The translations under genes and the position numbers were made by a program. From NCBI GenBank assembly GCA_964596775.1, contig CAZQVN010000045.1, positions 1 to 30,449 of the forward strand: a stretch of DNA of 30,449 nt, written 5' to 3'. The notes under the pieces were generated by a model that saw nothing but the letters and a program-made list of their open reading frames with translations, had not been told where the DNA came from and searched no databases. The DNA comes from CAZQVN01 sp964596775 (GTDB lineage: Bacteria; Eisenbacteria; RBG-16-71-46; JABDJR01; JAWXBZ01). Positions 8,300 to 17,578 of the stretch are shown piece by piece. How positions within the stretch are numbered: position 1 is the stretch's first letter; every line of letters begins with the position of its first letter.

Positions 8300-10579
8300 T
8301 CACAGACGCCCGGCTTCAACCCTTGCCTTTTCCATCAGCGCGTCGAACCGCGGATCACCGCGCAGTTGCGACAGGTACGGATCGTGTTCCCCCAGGAAAC
8401 GGTGGTTCCAGAAGCCCCGCGAAACCGCGCCTTCCAGGAAGGTCAACGCCTTCTCCTTCTCCCCGAGCATGAGCCACGCGATGGCCAGCTGCCACGGGTA
8501 CTGAAGGTCGCGATTCACCGTCCTCATGAGGTCTTCGTCGATCAGCGCTTCCACCTCCCGCCGCTCGCCCCGGCGCGCGTGGTACTGGGCCAGGACCAGC
8601 TTGTAGAGCGGGGCCGATTCCATCTCTTCGCGCAGCCTTGTAGCGACCCGCTCCAGTTCGTCCCAGCGACCCGCGTGAATCAGCCCCTGTCCATAGGAGT
8701 ATATGGCGAACATGTTCGGCTCGCGTTCGTACGTGTCACGGAGGATCGCCAGACCTTCTTCGAACTTCCCGTCGAGCAGGAAGTACCAGGCCTGAGTGAT
8801 GACGTTGTTGGAATTCAGCGGGTCCAGCTTCATGATCCGCTCCGTCAGGGCGGCGCCTTCGGACATCCGGCCGACGAGGAGGCAGGCGAAAGCGCACCAC
8901 CATCCCGCCTCCGTGTCCTCCGGGCTTCGGCTCAGCACCAACCGAAGCTCGTGGATCCCGGTCCGGACCTGTCCCTGCAGTGACAGGGCGATGACGCCCT
9001 TGAGGCGATGCGCGTCCGGCGAGTCGGGGTCGCGCCGGAGGGCCTCGTCGGCATGACGCAGCGCATCCTCCACCAGGTCGTCCTGGCCGAGGCCGGTGTT
9101 GACGAAGTTGTAGCTGTTGTACCCCCGGGCAGCCAGGAGCACCGGGCTCTCTGGTTCCAGCTCGAGCGCGGCGTCGAGATAACCGCGGGCCCGTTCCAGT
9201 CCCGCCTTTGACCAGTGCTCGGTGGAGTGGCGGGCGCGCAGGTAGAGATCGTACGCGCGCAGATCCCTGATGCCATGCGCCTTGAGGCTGATGCCCTCCT
9301 GAACCGAGAGCTTTACCTTCACCGCGTCGGCGGTGGCCAACGCCACCTTTTCCTGGATCTCGAAGATGTCCTCCATGGATCCGGTGAAGCGCTGGGCCCA
9401 GACCTGATCGTCGGTGGCTGCCTCAACCAGGGCCGCGTTCACGCGCAGGCTGCTCCCGGCGCGGCGCACGCTTCCCGAGAGCACGTACTGCACGTCGAGT
9501 TCACGTCCCAGCGTGCGGACGTCCTTCTGGGTTCCCTTGAGCTTCATGGCGGACGTGCGCGAGATCACGCGGATCCCTTCGAGATTCGCAAGGTCGGTGA
9601 TCACCTCTTCGGTGAGTCCGTCGGAGAAGTAGCCGTCGCCGGCATCCGCGCTCCGGTTCTCGAACGGCAGCACGACGATCGACACCTGCCCGGCCGTTTC
9701 CTTCGCCCGGCCGCCGCCGGCCGCAATCTCCTCAAGCTGAAGACGCACGTCACGGATGTCGCGCGGTCGCTCGCCGGCGTCCTTCCGCAGGCAGCGACGA
9801 ACGGTTTCATTCAGGCGCGGCGGCGCCTGTGCGGGCAACGATGTCCAGTCCGGATCCCGCTTCAGGATCTCGGCGATCAGGTCCGAAGCCGTCTCTCCGG
9901 AGAACACCGGCCGTCCGGCGAGACACTCGAACAGGATGCAGCCGAAGGACCAGATGTCGCTGCGGCGATCAACGGCCGTGCCGCGCGCCTGCTCGGGACT
10001 CATGTACGCCAGGGTTCCCACGAGCACTCCAGCGAGTGTCGCCCCAAGGGGCACGGTGACCGTGGGCGATTGGCTCAGATCGCCCGATGGCTCGAACCCG
10101 GCTTCGCCCTTGGCCAGTCCAAAGTCGAGCACCTTGATCAGGCCCGAATTCGCGATCATGACGTTGGCCGGCTTCAGGTCGCGATGGACGATGCCGCGCT
10201 CATGCGCGGCCTCGATCGCGTGCGCGATCTGGATCGCCGCCTCCAGAACCTCTCGGATCGGCAGCGGTCCACGCCGCAGGCGTTCGCTGAGCGTCTCGCC
10301 TTCAACCAGCTCGAGCACGAGGTGGGGCGTGCCTCCGGATTCCTCCAGACCGTAGATGGAGGCAATATTGGGGTGATTCAGCGACGCCAGGGTCTGCGCT
10401 TCATGCAACAGACGCGCCAGGCGCTCGGCGTCGGCGCCGAAGGCGGCCGGCAGGGATTTGATCGCCACGTCGCGTCCCAGGCGGGTGTCGCGGCCGCGGT
10501 AAACCTCTCCCATGCCGCCCGAGCCGAGCGGGGCGGTGATCTCGTAAGGGCCGAGGCGGGTGCCGGGGGCGAGTGGCAT
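8300..10579 (-). CDS. Serine/threonine protein kinase with TolB-like domain and TPR repeats
   Basis: This 759-residue protein begins with a PknB-type kinase domain (residues 10-285): Gly loop GSGGMGEVY, Lys41 in VAIK, HRDLKPANVM (Asp134) and DFGLA (Asp152), so it should be active. Residues about 300-425 form the TolB-like/adenylate-cyclase-associated domain that starts with IVVLPFENRS and includes YVLSGSVRR. The rest is TPR-like helical repeats. Most relatives have a transmembrane helix between kinase and TolB-like parts; here that linker is short and hydrophilic, so the protein is predicted cytosolic. The ATG at 10579 starts directly at the conserved LGPYEI region and has no Shine-Dalgarno but a -10-like box six bases upstream. 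Substrate unknown. Confidence 0.92.
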   Translation of the reverse strand: MPLAPGTRLGPYEITAPLGSGGMGEVYRGRDTRLGRDVAIKSLPAAFGADAERLARLLHEAQTLASLNHPNIASIYGLEESGGTPHLVLELVEGETLSERLRRGPLPIREVLEAAIQIAHAIEAAHERGIVHRDLKPANVMIANSGLIKVLDFGLAKGEAGFEPSGDLSQSPTVTVPLGATLAGVLVGTLAYMSPEQARGTAVDRRSDIWSFGCILFECLAGRPVFSGETASDLIAEILKRDPDWTSLPAQAPPRLNETVRRCLRKDAGERPRDIRDVRLQLEEIAAGGGRAKETAGQVSIVVLPFENRSADAGDGYFSDGLTEEVITDLANLEGIRVISRTSAMKLKGTQKDVRTLGRELDVQYVLSGSVRRAGSSLRVNAALVEAATDDQVWAQRFTGSMEDIFEIQEKVALATADAVKVKLSVQEGISLKAHGIRDLRAYDLYLRARHSTEHWSKAGLERARGYLDAALELEPESPVLLAARGYNSYNFVNTGLGQDDLVEDALRHADEALRRDPDSPDAHRLKGVIALSLQGQVRTGIHELRLVLSRSPEDTEAGWWCAFACLLVGRMSEGAALTERIMKLDPLNSNNVITQAWYFLLDGKFEEGLAILRDTYEREPNMFAIYSYGQGLIHAGRWDELERVATRLREEMESAPLYKLVLAQYHARRGERREVEALIDEDLMRTVNRDLQYPWQLAIAWLMLGEKEKALTFLEGAVSRGFWNHRFLGEHDPYLSQLRGDPRFDALMEKARVEAGRL

Positions 10580-10585
10580 CAGGGA

Positions 10586-10613
10586 ATATTACAGCAGGCT
10601 CAGGCGAGCCTGC
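10586..10613 (-). promoter_or_regulatory. Possible leaderless promoter and inverted repeat before the kinase
   Basis: TAATAT (minus strand, 10591-10586) ends six bases before the kinase ATG, which would put the transcription start at or next to the A of ATG. Immediately upstream, GCAGGCT/AGCCTGC (10594-10600 and 10607-10613) forms a 7-bp inverted repeat over the -35 area, a possible operator. No Shine-Dalgarno is present, in line with a leaderless mRNA. Confidence 0.4.
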
Positions 10614-10718
10614 CAGACACAGGTTCCAAGCGTCTCCATGGATGGGTTGTCCATCTGCCCGAGTTGATCTCTTCGCCGAACGTTAGGGTGAGCGATTCCT
10701 CCGGGGCGAGGAGGGCCG

Positions 10719-11065
10719 ATGAAGGCCGCCTGGTATGAACGACAGGGACCCGCATCCGAAGTGCTGGTCGTCGGAGAAATGGCATCACCGGACCCGGGGG
10801 AGGGAGAAGTGCGCATCCGCGTTGCCGCCTCGGGGATCAACTCCGGAGATGACAAGAAGCGTCAGGACTCTTTCGGCGTGGGATTGCCTTCAAGCGCGTC
10901 ATCCCGCACAGCGACGGCGCCGGCGTGATTGACCGCGTGGGAAAGTGAGTGTCCGTTTCCCGGGAGGCGAGCGAGTCGGGTGCTTCGGCGCGCAAAGCTA
11001 TCGCCCGTTCGGGACGGCGGCCGAGTTCGTTGTCGTGCCTGCAAGCAATAGTTCTCGATGACCCT
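10719..11065 (+). pseudogene. Quinone oxidoreductase-like (MDR family), frameshifted and truncated
   Basis: The start (MKAAWYERQGPASEVLVVGE, with GAGGAGGG upstream) and GEGEVRIRVAASGINSGD match zinc-independent NADPH:quinone reductases. From about 10880 the homologous reading continues in another frame as KRVIPHSDGAGVIDRVGK, then stops. A third frame from about 10968 gives RVGCFGAQSYRPFGTAAEF and ends near 11062. So two frame changes are present, and the Rossmann-fold half (about 200 residues) is absent. The segment ends against the convergent secreted-protein gene at 11093. It is almost certainly a decaying remnant; sequencing errors could explain the frameshifts but not the missing half. 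Confidence 0.85.
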
Positions 11066-11092
11066 CACGAGAGCGTACAGGCTGAAGGTCGA

Positions 11093-13468
11093 CTACCGGG
11101 CGATGACGAGCGACCGGGTGAGACTTTGATCTCCAGCCTTCAGATGGACAAAATAAACGCCCTTCGGTGCCGGCCGGCCCGAGGAGTCACGGCCATCCCA
11201 GACAAAGGCATGATCGCCGGCGGAACGATGCATCTCGACCAGGGAGGTGATCAGCCGGCCTTGTGCGTCGTAAACGGTCAGTGACACGTGACCGGCTGAC
11301 TCGATACGGAAGGTCAACCGGCAGCTGTCACGGAATGGATTCGGGGCCATCGCAAGAGACAGAGGGGGTTCCGGAAGGCCTGGGGCTTCAGGCACCGACG
11401 TCGTGATGTTCGTGATGATCGGAGCCGTACCCGGAACGGAGGAATAGGCAACCTGATACCGGGACTGGCCGCCCGGCCCGATCAAACCCTCGGCCGTCGC
11501 CGTATTGCACGTTCCATCATCATCATAGTCGGCAATTTGCAGGTTGAATTCATCCCCTGTGGAGCCCCGAACCGTCACGTCGTATGTGCCGTCCAGAGCT
11601 TCCGGAATCTCCATGATCTCGAACGGGCCGCTCTCGAGTTCACCGGTGTCAAGATCCTCGAAGAACCAGTTATGGTCTATCAGACTGCCCGGTATATCGC
11701 TCGTGTAGGTATCCTGGCCCGGATCGTACTCGATCTTCTTCCCGGAAGGGTCCTCGACATCCGCCGCGGCAGCTCCCTCGACTGTGATGACGATGGAACC
11801 GGCCGTGACTGCTGGAGAATCCGGGCCTTCCAGGCCGGGCGCCGGCGCGGCTGCCCCGATGCACTGTTTGGCCCGCGAGAACAGATTCGCCCCCGCGGCG
11901 CCGGTGGCACGCCAGCCGTCGAAAGTGAGCTGCTCCGGCAGCTTGCCGCTTGAAGACGGTTGCGCGTATCCGACATCCGCGATCGAATATGTTCCCGGCG
12001 ACAGGTTGCCGCGGTCATCGGGTTCCATGCCCCGAGCAACGACCCAGTGATGGTAATTGTCTACATTGAGCAGCACCGGCCGGCCCGCAACGAGTTCGGC
12101 TTCGACAGCCTCGGCGAGGTTCGACCCTCCCAGATCGTTCTCCTCGATTCGCCAGGCGCCCGAACTGCGACCCTGGGCCGCCTTGACCCATGACACTTTC
12201 CGGTACAGGCGACCCTTGGATCCGACGGTAATCGTGTGCGTCGATCCGAACAATCTTGTGATGATCGCCATCCGGTGGCCCGGCGGGTCAGAAGGCGTAC
12301 GAGCGAGCGGCAGCAGCGTGGCAATGGGATCCGCGTAGGGAACCCGGTCGATCAGGACCTCGAACCCCGCCTCGAGCGGGGATCTGCCGATGTCCCTGAC
12401 CTGAACTTCGTCACCTTCATCCAGGCCTCCCGGGATGGCCGTGACTTCGACGAACTCGGTCGGCATGAATCCCCGGTTTCGCTGGAGCCAGTCGTTCAGT
12501 GTTTCAGGTGTGCTCGCAACGCCGAAGAACTCGTGCAGCGAAGAGATGCACGACAGCGCGCAACCCATGCTGCAGATTTTGCCGTGCGTTCCATAAACCG
12601 CGTTGCCGTAACGGTATCCACCGTATGGTACGGTGTTCCAGTCTGATTGGCACTGGTAATGCGGTCCGACCGTAAAATTTGAACTGTTTCCGACCAGGAA
12701 TTTGGACCAGACGGAGATGCCGTGTACACGCACACCCCCGTATATGTTGATGCTATCGCAGTTATGAGCGATGCGGCTTCCCTCGATCCCCACCTTCGTG
12801 ACCTTGAACCGGCGCTTGTCTGCTGGAAGCCTGATCTGATTGAGATCGTAAAAAAAACCTCCACCGCTCCAGACGTTGCTCCACAGTGCATTTGTCGGGT
12901 TGCCCGTATAGAGAGGCTGCGGGCCTGGCGTAAGGCAGTTCTGTCCGGTCCGATGGGAACGGAGTCGATTGCCGACGGTGAACGTTTCAATGTAGGTGGA
13001 ATTGTCCTCGAACGTCACCGTGACCGTTGCGGCGGTCTTGCCGAGATCGGCAAACCCTCCCGTGCCGTTGAAAACATTGAACGCCATGAGAAGAAGGCCG
13101 ACATGGGTGGCGTACCGCGGCGGGCTCAGTGTGTACTCGACCTTCGCGGAATCGCCGGAATTCTGGATTCTCAGATTGGTGGCATCGTAGGCAAAGCTGT
13201 GGAACAAGGCGGTCGGCATGCTGTCCACGAGGACTTTATAGTTGGTGCTGTTCAATGATGCGTCGTAATTGCTGATGTTGACGTGGTCGGTGATCGTAGA
13301 CGGAACCGTCACGGCTTTCGTTCGGTCATTGTATATATGGATCTTCTCGAAAGGCTCCGCGGCGGTTGTGGGCGTTGCCGCGTGAAGGCGAGTTTCGCCG
13401 GCGCTGAACACCACACAAAGAGCCAGAAGGAGAGGGCGGCGGAGTCGTGAGGAAATCGTCGCGGCCAT
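11093..13468 (-). CDS. Secreted protein with embedded C39-like cysteine peptidase domain and sorting domain
   Basis: This is 791 residues. The ATG at 13468 follows GGGAGG and starts a signal peptide (RRPLLLALCVVFSAG). Residues 35-260 are a beta-rich region resembling discoidin/carbohydrate-binding folds. Residues about 268-500 look like a peptidase C39-like papain-fold domain: Gln272/Gln274 (YQCQSDW), a Cys in GCALSC (Cys303), His474 in HHWVVARG and Asp498 in YSIADVGY, so a complete set of candidate catalytic residues. After beta domains at about 550-680 comes the sorting module (APNPFRDS, VYDAQGRLI, PKGVYFVHL). It may process surface peptides or proteins, or be a C39-fold binding domain. A decayed repeat copy lies upstream. 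Confidence 0.85.
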   Translation of the reverse strand: MAATISSRLRRPLLLALCVVFSAGETRLHAATPTTAAEPFEKIHIYNDRTKAVTVPSTITDHVNISNYDASLNSTNYKVLVDSMPTALFHSFAYDATNLRIQNSGDSAKVEYTLSPPRYATHVGLLLMAFNVFNGTGGFADLGKTAATVTVTFEDNSTYIETFTVGNRLRSHRTGQNCLTPGPQPLYTGNPTNALWSNVWSGGGFFYDLNQIRLPADKRRFKVTKVGIEGSRIAHNCDSINIYGGVRVHGISVWSKFLVGNSSNFTVGPHYQCQSDWNTVPYGGYRYGNAVYGTHGKICSMGCALSCISSLHEFFGVASTPETLNDWLQRNRGFMPTEFVEVTAIPGGLDEGDEVQVRDIGRSPLEAGFEVLIDRVPYADPIATLLPLARTPSDPPGHRMAIITRLFGSTHTITVGSKGRLYRKVSWVKAAQGRSSGAWRIEENDLGGSNLAEAVEAELVAGRPVLLNVDNYHHWVVARGMEPDDRGNLSPGTYSIADVGYAQPSSSGKLPEQLTFDGWRATGAAGANLFSRAKQCIGAAAPAPGLEGPDSPAVTAGSIVITVEGAAAADVEDPSGKKIEYDPGQDTYTSDIPGSLIDHNWFFEDLDTGELESGPFEIMEIPEALDGTYDVTVRGSTGDEFNLQIADYDDDGTCNTATAEGLIGPGGQSRYQVAYSSVPGTAPIITNITTSVPEAPGLPEPPLSLAMAPNPFRDSCRLTFRIESAGHVSLTVYDAQGRLITSLVEMHRSAGDHAFVWDGRDSSGRPAPKGVYFVHLKAGDQSLTRSLVIAR

Positions 13469-13590
13469 CGTAACATCCTCCCATGGAAAGCGTTCCCGGG
13501 TTCTGCGGCGCGCAGGATGCATGGCCGCGCCCAGGGACATGACAATGCCGGCAGAAAACCAATGGCACTGCGCCCCGTTCTCGCAGCACC

Positions 13591-13740
13591 GTCATTGCTT
13601 GCGGCTGAAGTTAATCTGTTCCCCTTAGAGTGCGCTCAATGACTCCGGAACTGGCCACGATTTTTTTGAAGGAGTCGTCGGTAATCCACAATTCTGATGC
13701 TGTGACTCGTTTGGACCTGCCTCCCAGCTCCCGGGGGCAT
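13591..13740. repeat. Intergenic repeat, copy A (pair with 15983-16143)
   Basis: This stretch lies upstream of the C39-like gene and shares its first 19 bases exactly with copy B, except where the two begin to diverge at base 20. By eye about four-fifths of the first 64 bases match, and the match continues more weakly to a common GGGGCAT end. Read on the minus strand, both copies hold a C-terminus-like frame (PV[LP][QE]S[FL][NS]AL ... FSRKQ-stop). In this copy an extra TAA interrupts it, so it looks like a decayed remnant. Confidence 0.65.
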
Positions 13741-13779
13741 GGACCAAATGAGGCGCGTCGAGATGATGCACGGCCGGGG

Positions 13780-13819
13780 AGGAAAACGTCGGGGCACGAG
13801 CCTGCGCCCGCGCCCCGAC
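13780..13819 (-). terminator. Intrinsic terminator for the gene at 13841
   Basis: On the minus strand, GTCGGGGC pairs with GCCCCGAC (13812-13819 with 13788-13795) around a 16-base loop. The stem is followed after one base by TTTT. It lies about 20 bases past the stop codon at 13841, as expected for a rho-independent terminator. Confidence 0.6.
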
Positions 13820-13840
13820 TGTTCTAAAGGAGATGCCGGC

Positions 13841-15895
13841 TCAACGCGTCCAGATGACCTTGGCCGTGTGTTCCCGGTCCTCCGTGCGGACCCTCAGCAG
13901 ATACACGCCCGTCGGCGCTCTCGAGGAACCCGCGTCCCAGAACACCACGTTTTCGCCGGCCGTGTAGGGAGCTTCCAGCGATTGAATCGCCCGTCCGGCG
14001 ATGTCAAACACCTCGAGGCGGGCCATACCGCTCAGAAGGGACCTGAACGCGATGCCCACGCCGAGGCGCGGATCACGCAGGACTCTGGGGCTCCAGTCAT
14101 CAACTTCATCGGTGCCGGTGTCGAGATTCGGCTGGTTCGGGCCGATCGTGACGATCTGCGTGTGGTCCGAGGCGGAGTTTTCGCAGTCTGTCGCAACACC
14201 ATATCCGACCCCCGGACCGGCAACCGCCGGGTCGCCGCTCTGATCATGAGGTACGGTGACAAGGCAGATCCCTGTCGCGATGTTGCCGGAACCGTCGCGG
14301 ACCAGATAGGTGATCGTATACACCCGACCATCGGATGCACCTTCCCGCTCGGCGCGCAGGAGCACCGTTGCCGGGCACTGAATCACCATGTCGTTCAGTG
14401 TGTTTCCATCTCCCTTGCCGATCGCATCCTCAGGCTCATCGCTCGTTACGGACACCACGCTGATGGAGCCGGGGGCCACGGAAGCGTCGCATTGATCGGT
14501 GACGGACTGGACGCACTGAGTGACATCGATCGAGTGATACTTGTGATTCGGCGGCCAGAGAACGATCGGCGCCCCGCTCCCGACGATCACCGGAGGCGTC
14601 GTGTCCCGGACCTCCAGATCCGCGGTGCAGGTCACCGATACCTGGCCGTCGCTCACGACGAGCGTGACCGAGCAGGTTATGGAGCATCCGCATGAGCTGT
14701 CCACGGTCAGCATGGGCGTGGCGCTCGAAGCGTCGTCGAACGTGCCCCCCGGACAATCCGTGGTCCAGGCATACGTGAGCGGATCCCCGTCGGGATCCGA
14801 TGAGCCGCTGCCGTCCAGGGCGATGGTCGTGGCAACTCCGGCACACTCGGCGGTGTAGGAGCCACCGGCATCACAGACCGGGGGCTGGTTCGTGATGATC
14901 CATTCCTTTCTTACGATGTTCGACAGTACCTGGTTTCCGTTGACCACAGCGGAAGCCTGAATCACGTCGATGCCCACACCCCCGTCACCCGTATATGTGT
15001 AATCGACCTGCCCGCTCGAGTTTGTCACACCCGACCCGCTGTCACCGGAATTGGGGCCCGAAATGACGAGAAAGTTCACCGTTGCGCCGACCAGCGGCGG
15101 ATTCGGGGGATTGCGATCGAACAGCGTGGCCGTAACGGTATGGGTCGTCCCGACCTCGTTGGTGGCGAAATCGGGAGTCAGATTCAACTGGCCGACGATC
15201 GTCACGGTGAGACCGCCGAGGATGAGCGGCCTCCTGAGGCTGCCCGACTCCGTGGCCAGCACATCCATTCCGAAGAAACCCGGAGGCCCCACGAATCCAG
15301 TGTGAAAGGGCTGAACAGATGTGGCGCTCGGCGCCAGAATGGCAGCCCCGGCCGGCGTGACCAGGATTCCGTTTGCGCCGCCCGAGCCGAAGTCGACGGT
15401 CTGCAGAGTTCCCAGCGGGAACCATCCGTAACCGCCCGCCACATTCTGGGCGAATGCCGCCAGCCCGCCCCCGCTGTTGACGAAACTGGCCAGGTCGGCG
15501 GCTCTGCCGTTCACCAGCGACACGTCGGCGGCCGTAATCCCGTTGAAGACGTCACGGGTGCTCGTGGGCATATAGACGGCATCGAAGAGCGTGAAGTTCA
15601 CGCTGGAGATCGCGGCCCCGGTGACATGAGTGGGTGCGAGGCCCGCGTTCGTGGCCAGGGAGATCGTCAGGGACGTATTGCTCCCGCTGCCCCCGATGAT
15701 CAGTATCTTGTTGCCGGCAGGATGGATTGTGGAATTGTTGACGACAAAGAGCATGATGTCGCGGATCATGGTCTGGCCGGCCGACCCGTGATCCTCCGGG
15801 TCCATTCCGGACAGAATCACCGGGCCCTGGGCCATGGCGGCTCCGGCACCGAGAATGAACAACATTGTGAACAGTGCGATGCGGATTGATTTCAT
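13841..15895 (-). CDS. Secreted multidomain Ig-like/PKD protein with sorting domain
   Basis: This 684-residue protein starts at an ATG with AGGGGGG upstream and has a signal peptide ending near AAMAQ. Residues 25-220 form a unit (VILSGMDPEDHG, then KILIIGG, ending FGMDVLATESG) seen in some bacterial surface proteins but of unknown function to me. Residues 230-330 resemble a bacterial Ig-like domain (GATVNFLV, GQVDYTYTG), 335-425 a PKD-like domain (DGSGSSDPDGDPLTYAW), and 432-550 a module starting at LWPPNHKYHSID that also occurs in the protein at 17639. The sorting module closes the chain (VFDIAGRAIQSL, PTGVYLLRV). The protein is probably a surface or extracellular adhesin-like protein. Confidence 0.87.
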   Translation of the reverse strand: MKSIRIALFTMLFILGAGAAMAQGPVILSGMDPEDHGSAGQTMIRDIMLFVVNNSTIHPAGNKILIIGGSGSNTSLTISLATNAGLAPTHVTGAAISSVNFTLFDAVYMPTSTRDVFNGITAADVSLVNGRAADLASFVNSGGGLAAFAQNVAGGYGWFPLGTLQTVDFGSGGANGILVTPAGAAILAPSATSVQPFHTGFVGPPGFFGMDVLATESGSLRRPLILGGLTVTIVGQLNLTPDFATNEVGTTHTVTATLFDRNPPNPPLVGATVNFLVISGPNSGDSGSGVTNSSGQVDYTYTGDGGVGIDVIQASAVVNGNQVLSNIVRKEWIITNQPPVCDAGGSYTAECAGVATTIALDGSGSSDPDGDPLTYAWTTDCPGGTFDDASSATPMLTVDSSCGCSITCSVTLVVSDGQVSVTCTADLEVRDTTPPVIVGSGAPIVLWPPNHKYHSIDVTQCVQSVTDQCDASVAPGSISVVSVTSDEPEDAIGKGDGNTLNDMVIQCPATVLLRAEREGASDGRVYTITYLVRDGSGNIATGICLVTVPHDQSGDPAVAGPGVGYGVATDCENSASDHTQIVTIGPNQPNLDTGTDEVDDWSPRVLRDPRLGVGIAFRSLLSGMARLEVFDIAGRAIQSLEAPYTAGENVVFWDAGSSRAPTGVYLLRVRTEDREHTAKVIWTR

Positions 15896-15982
15896 GATTC
15901 CCCCCTAATGATTGGTACATGAAGTGCGACCGGAAGCTCCGGCCACGGCGGGAGCCACAAGAACATACGGTTCCCGAGTTCC

Positions 15983-16143
15983 GTCATTGCTTGCGGCTGA
16001 ACTTCATGTACTCCTCCGGGAGTGCGTTGAATGACTGCAGAACTGGACAAGAAATTTGAAGAAAACGCCCGGTCCCTCAATTCCGATGCTGCGACTCCAC
16101 GATCAAGGAGTTCGGACCGCCCTCCCGGGCGGTCGTGGGGCAT
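15983..16143. repeat. Intergenic repeat, copy B (pair with 13591-13740)
   Basis: This is the second copy of the intergenic repeat, upstream of the Ig/PKD protein at 15895 and in the same relative orientation as copy A. On the minus strand it holds an uninterrupted frame ending SFNALPEEYMKFSRKQ-stop. GGAGG precedes an internal ATG (codes MKFSRKQ). On the plus strand a frame starts MTAELDKKFEENARSL. Neither is long enough to call as a gene. Confidence 0.65.
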
Positions 16144-16237
16144 CGATATCCGGGTGGGTCCACAGCAGCCATTCGGGCTGGCATGCATGCCGTTCGTACG
16201 CTAGATTCCCGACTCGAGAGTCCACCAGGGAGTGACC

Positions 16238-17521
16238 ATGCCCCGATCTGCACTACCAGTCATCCTGCTGCTCACTCTCCTGGCTTTCCCGGCCGCCTGT
16301 TCCTCCGATCGCGCCCCCTCTTTCGATCCGGGCCCCGACCCCCTGCACGAAACCATGAAACTGCTGGGCAACAATGCCGTCCAGGCCATCGCCTATTCCG
16401 GTCACCGGAAGACGGTTCGGAACGTCGAGAACACGCCCACCGTGGAAGAAACGAAGGAAGACCTGCGGATCCTCGCGGCCATGGACATCAAGTTGTTGCG
16501 CACCTACAACACCACGATCGAGCCGCACACCGAACGCACACTGCAGGCCATCCGGGAACTGAAGCGGGACGACCCCGACTTCGAGATGTACGTCATGCTC
16601 GGCGCCTGGATCCAGTGCCAAAACGCCTACCTTGAGGGCGTCGATCACTCCGTCGAGGACGCGGAATTCAACCGGCGCGAAATCGAGGCGGCGATCCGGC
16701 TCGCGAACGAGTACCCCGACGTGGTCCGGATCATCGCGGTGGGGAACGAGGCCATGGTCACCTGGCAGGGCCATTTCGTGCCGGCCGGCGTCATCCTCGA
16801 CTGGGTCAAACATCTGCAGGAGGCGCGCGGGCGCGGCGAAATCCCCGCCGGCACCCTGATCACCACCTCGGAGAACTGGGCCGCCCTCGGCGGCGAGGAG
16901 AGCTATCGCAACGCGGACCTGGCCGAACTCGTGCGGCGGATCGATTTTCTCTCCCTCCACACGTACGCCTTCCACGACACCTACTACAACCCCGCCCTGC
17001 AGTGGGCGTCTCCTCCCGGAGAAGCCGACCTGCCCGTGACCGACCGGATCGAGAAGGCCATCGAGCGCTGCGTCCGGCATCAGAAGGATCAGCACAGGGC
17101 GGTGCAGGACTACCTGGCCTCGATCGGCGTGGACAAACGGATCCACATCGGCGAGACGGGCTGGGCCAGCCTGGACAACTCTCATTACGGTGATGAGGGA
17201 ACGCGCGCCGCCGACGAGTACATCGCCGGGCGCTTCTACTCCGCCGTCCGCACATGGGCGCGGGAGAGCCACCTGACCTGCTTCTACTTCGAGGCGTTCG
17301 ACGAGCCCTGGAAGAGCGACGGCACCGCCGGGTCCGAAGGTCACTTCGGCCTGTTCACCGTGGAGGGGCAGGCCAAGTACGCCCTGTGGCATCTGGTCGA
17401 CAAGGGCAACTTCGCGGGATTGAGCCGCGGGGGGCATCCCGTCCGGAAAACGCACGACGGTGTCGAGGCGACCCTGCTGGAGGATCTCAAGCCGCCGGTG
17501 CTTCTGAAGTTCCGGCCCTGA
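16238..17521 (+). CDS. GH17-like beta-glucanase, predicted lipoprotein
   Basis: This 427-residue protein begins with a lipoprotein signal: hydrophobic ALPVILLLTLLAF, then lipobox FPAAC with Cys21. The ATG at 16238 is preferred to a GTG at 16232 because AGGGAG then has normal spacing. The TIM-barrel body matches glycoside hydrolase family 17 (beta-1,3-glucanases/glucosyltransferases): Glu171 in AVGNEAM is the acid/base and Glu306 in GETGWAS the nucleophile, with LRTYNT and FYFEAFDEPWK as further family marks. It likely acts on beta-1,3/1,6-glucans in the periplasm or at the outer surface. It is transcribed away from the neighbouring secreted genes and has no sorting module. Confidence 0.88.
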   Translation: MPRSALPVILLLTLLAFPAACSSDRAPSFDPGPDPLHETMKLLGNNAVQAIAYSGHRKTVRNVENTPTVEETKEDLRILAAMDIKLLRTYNTTIEPHTERTLQAIRELKRDDPDFEMYVMLGAWIQCQNAYLEGVDHSVEDAEFNRREIEAAIRLANEYPDVVRIIAVGNEAMVTWQGHFVPAGVILDWVKHLQEARGRGEIPAGTLITTSENWAALGGEESYRNADLAELVRRIDFLSLHTYAFHDTYYNPALQWASPPGEADLPVTDRIEKAIERCVRHQKDQHRAVQDYLASIGVDKRIHIGETGWASLDNSHYGDEGTRAADEYIAGRFYSAVRTWARESHLTCFYFEAFDEPWKSDGTAGSEGHFGLFTVEGQAKYALWHLVDKGNFAGLSRGGHPVRKTHDGVEATLLEDLKPPVLLKFRP

Positions 17522-17578
17522 AATCGGCGGAAGAGTCCGCGACAGGGCGCGGCGATGCCGGGTTCACGGTGGCCGCGG

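Noticed and set aside
9215..10738. Plus-strand frame of 507 codons across the kinase gene
   Set aside because: Antisense of a kinase with intact catalytic motifs; the translation shows no recognisable domain.
13630..13827. Plus-strand small frame starting MRSMTPELATIF in repeat copy A
   Set aside because: Its start resembles the MTAELDKKF frame of copy B, but substitutions fall mainly on third positions of the minus frame instead, and no good ribosome site is present.
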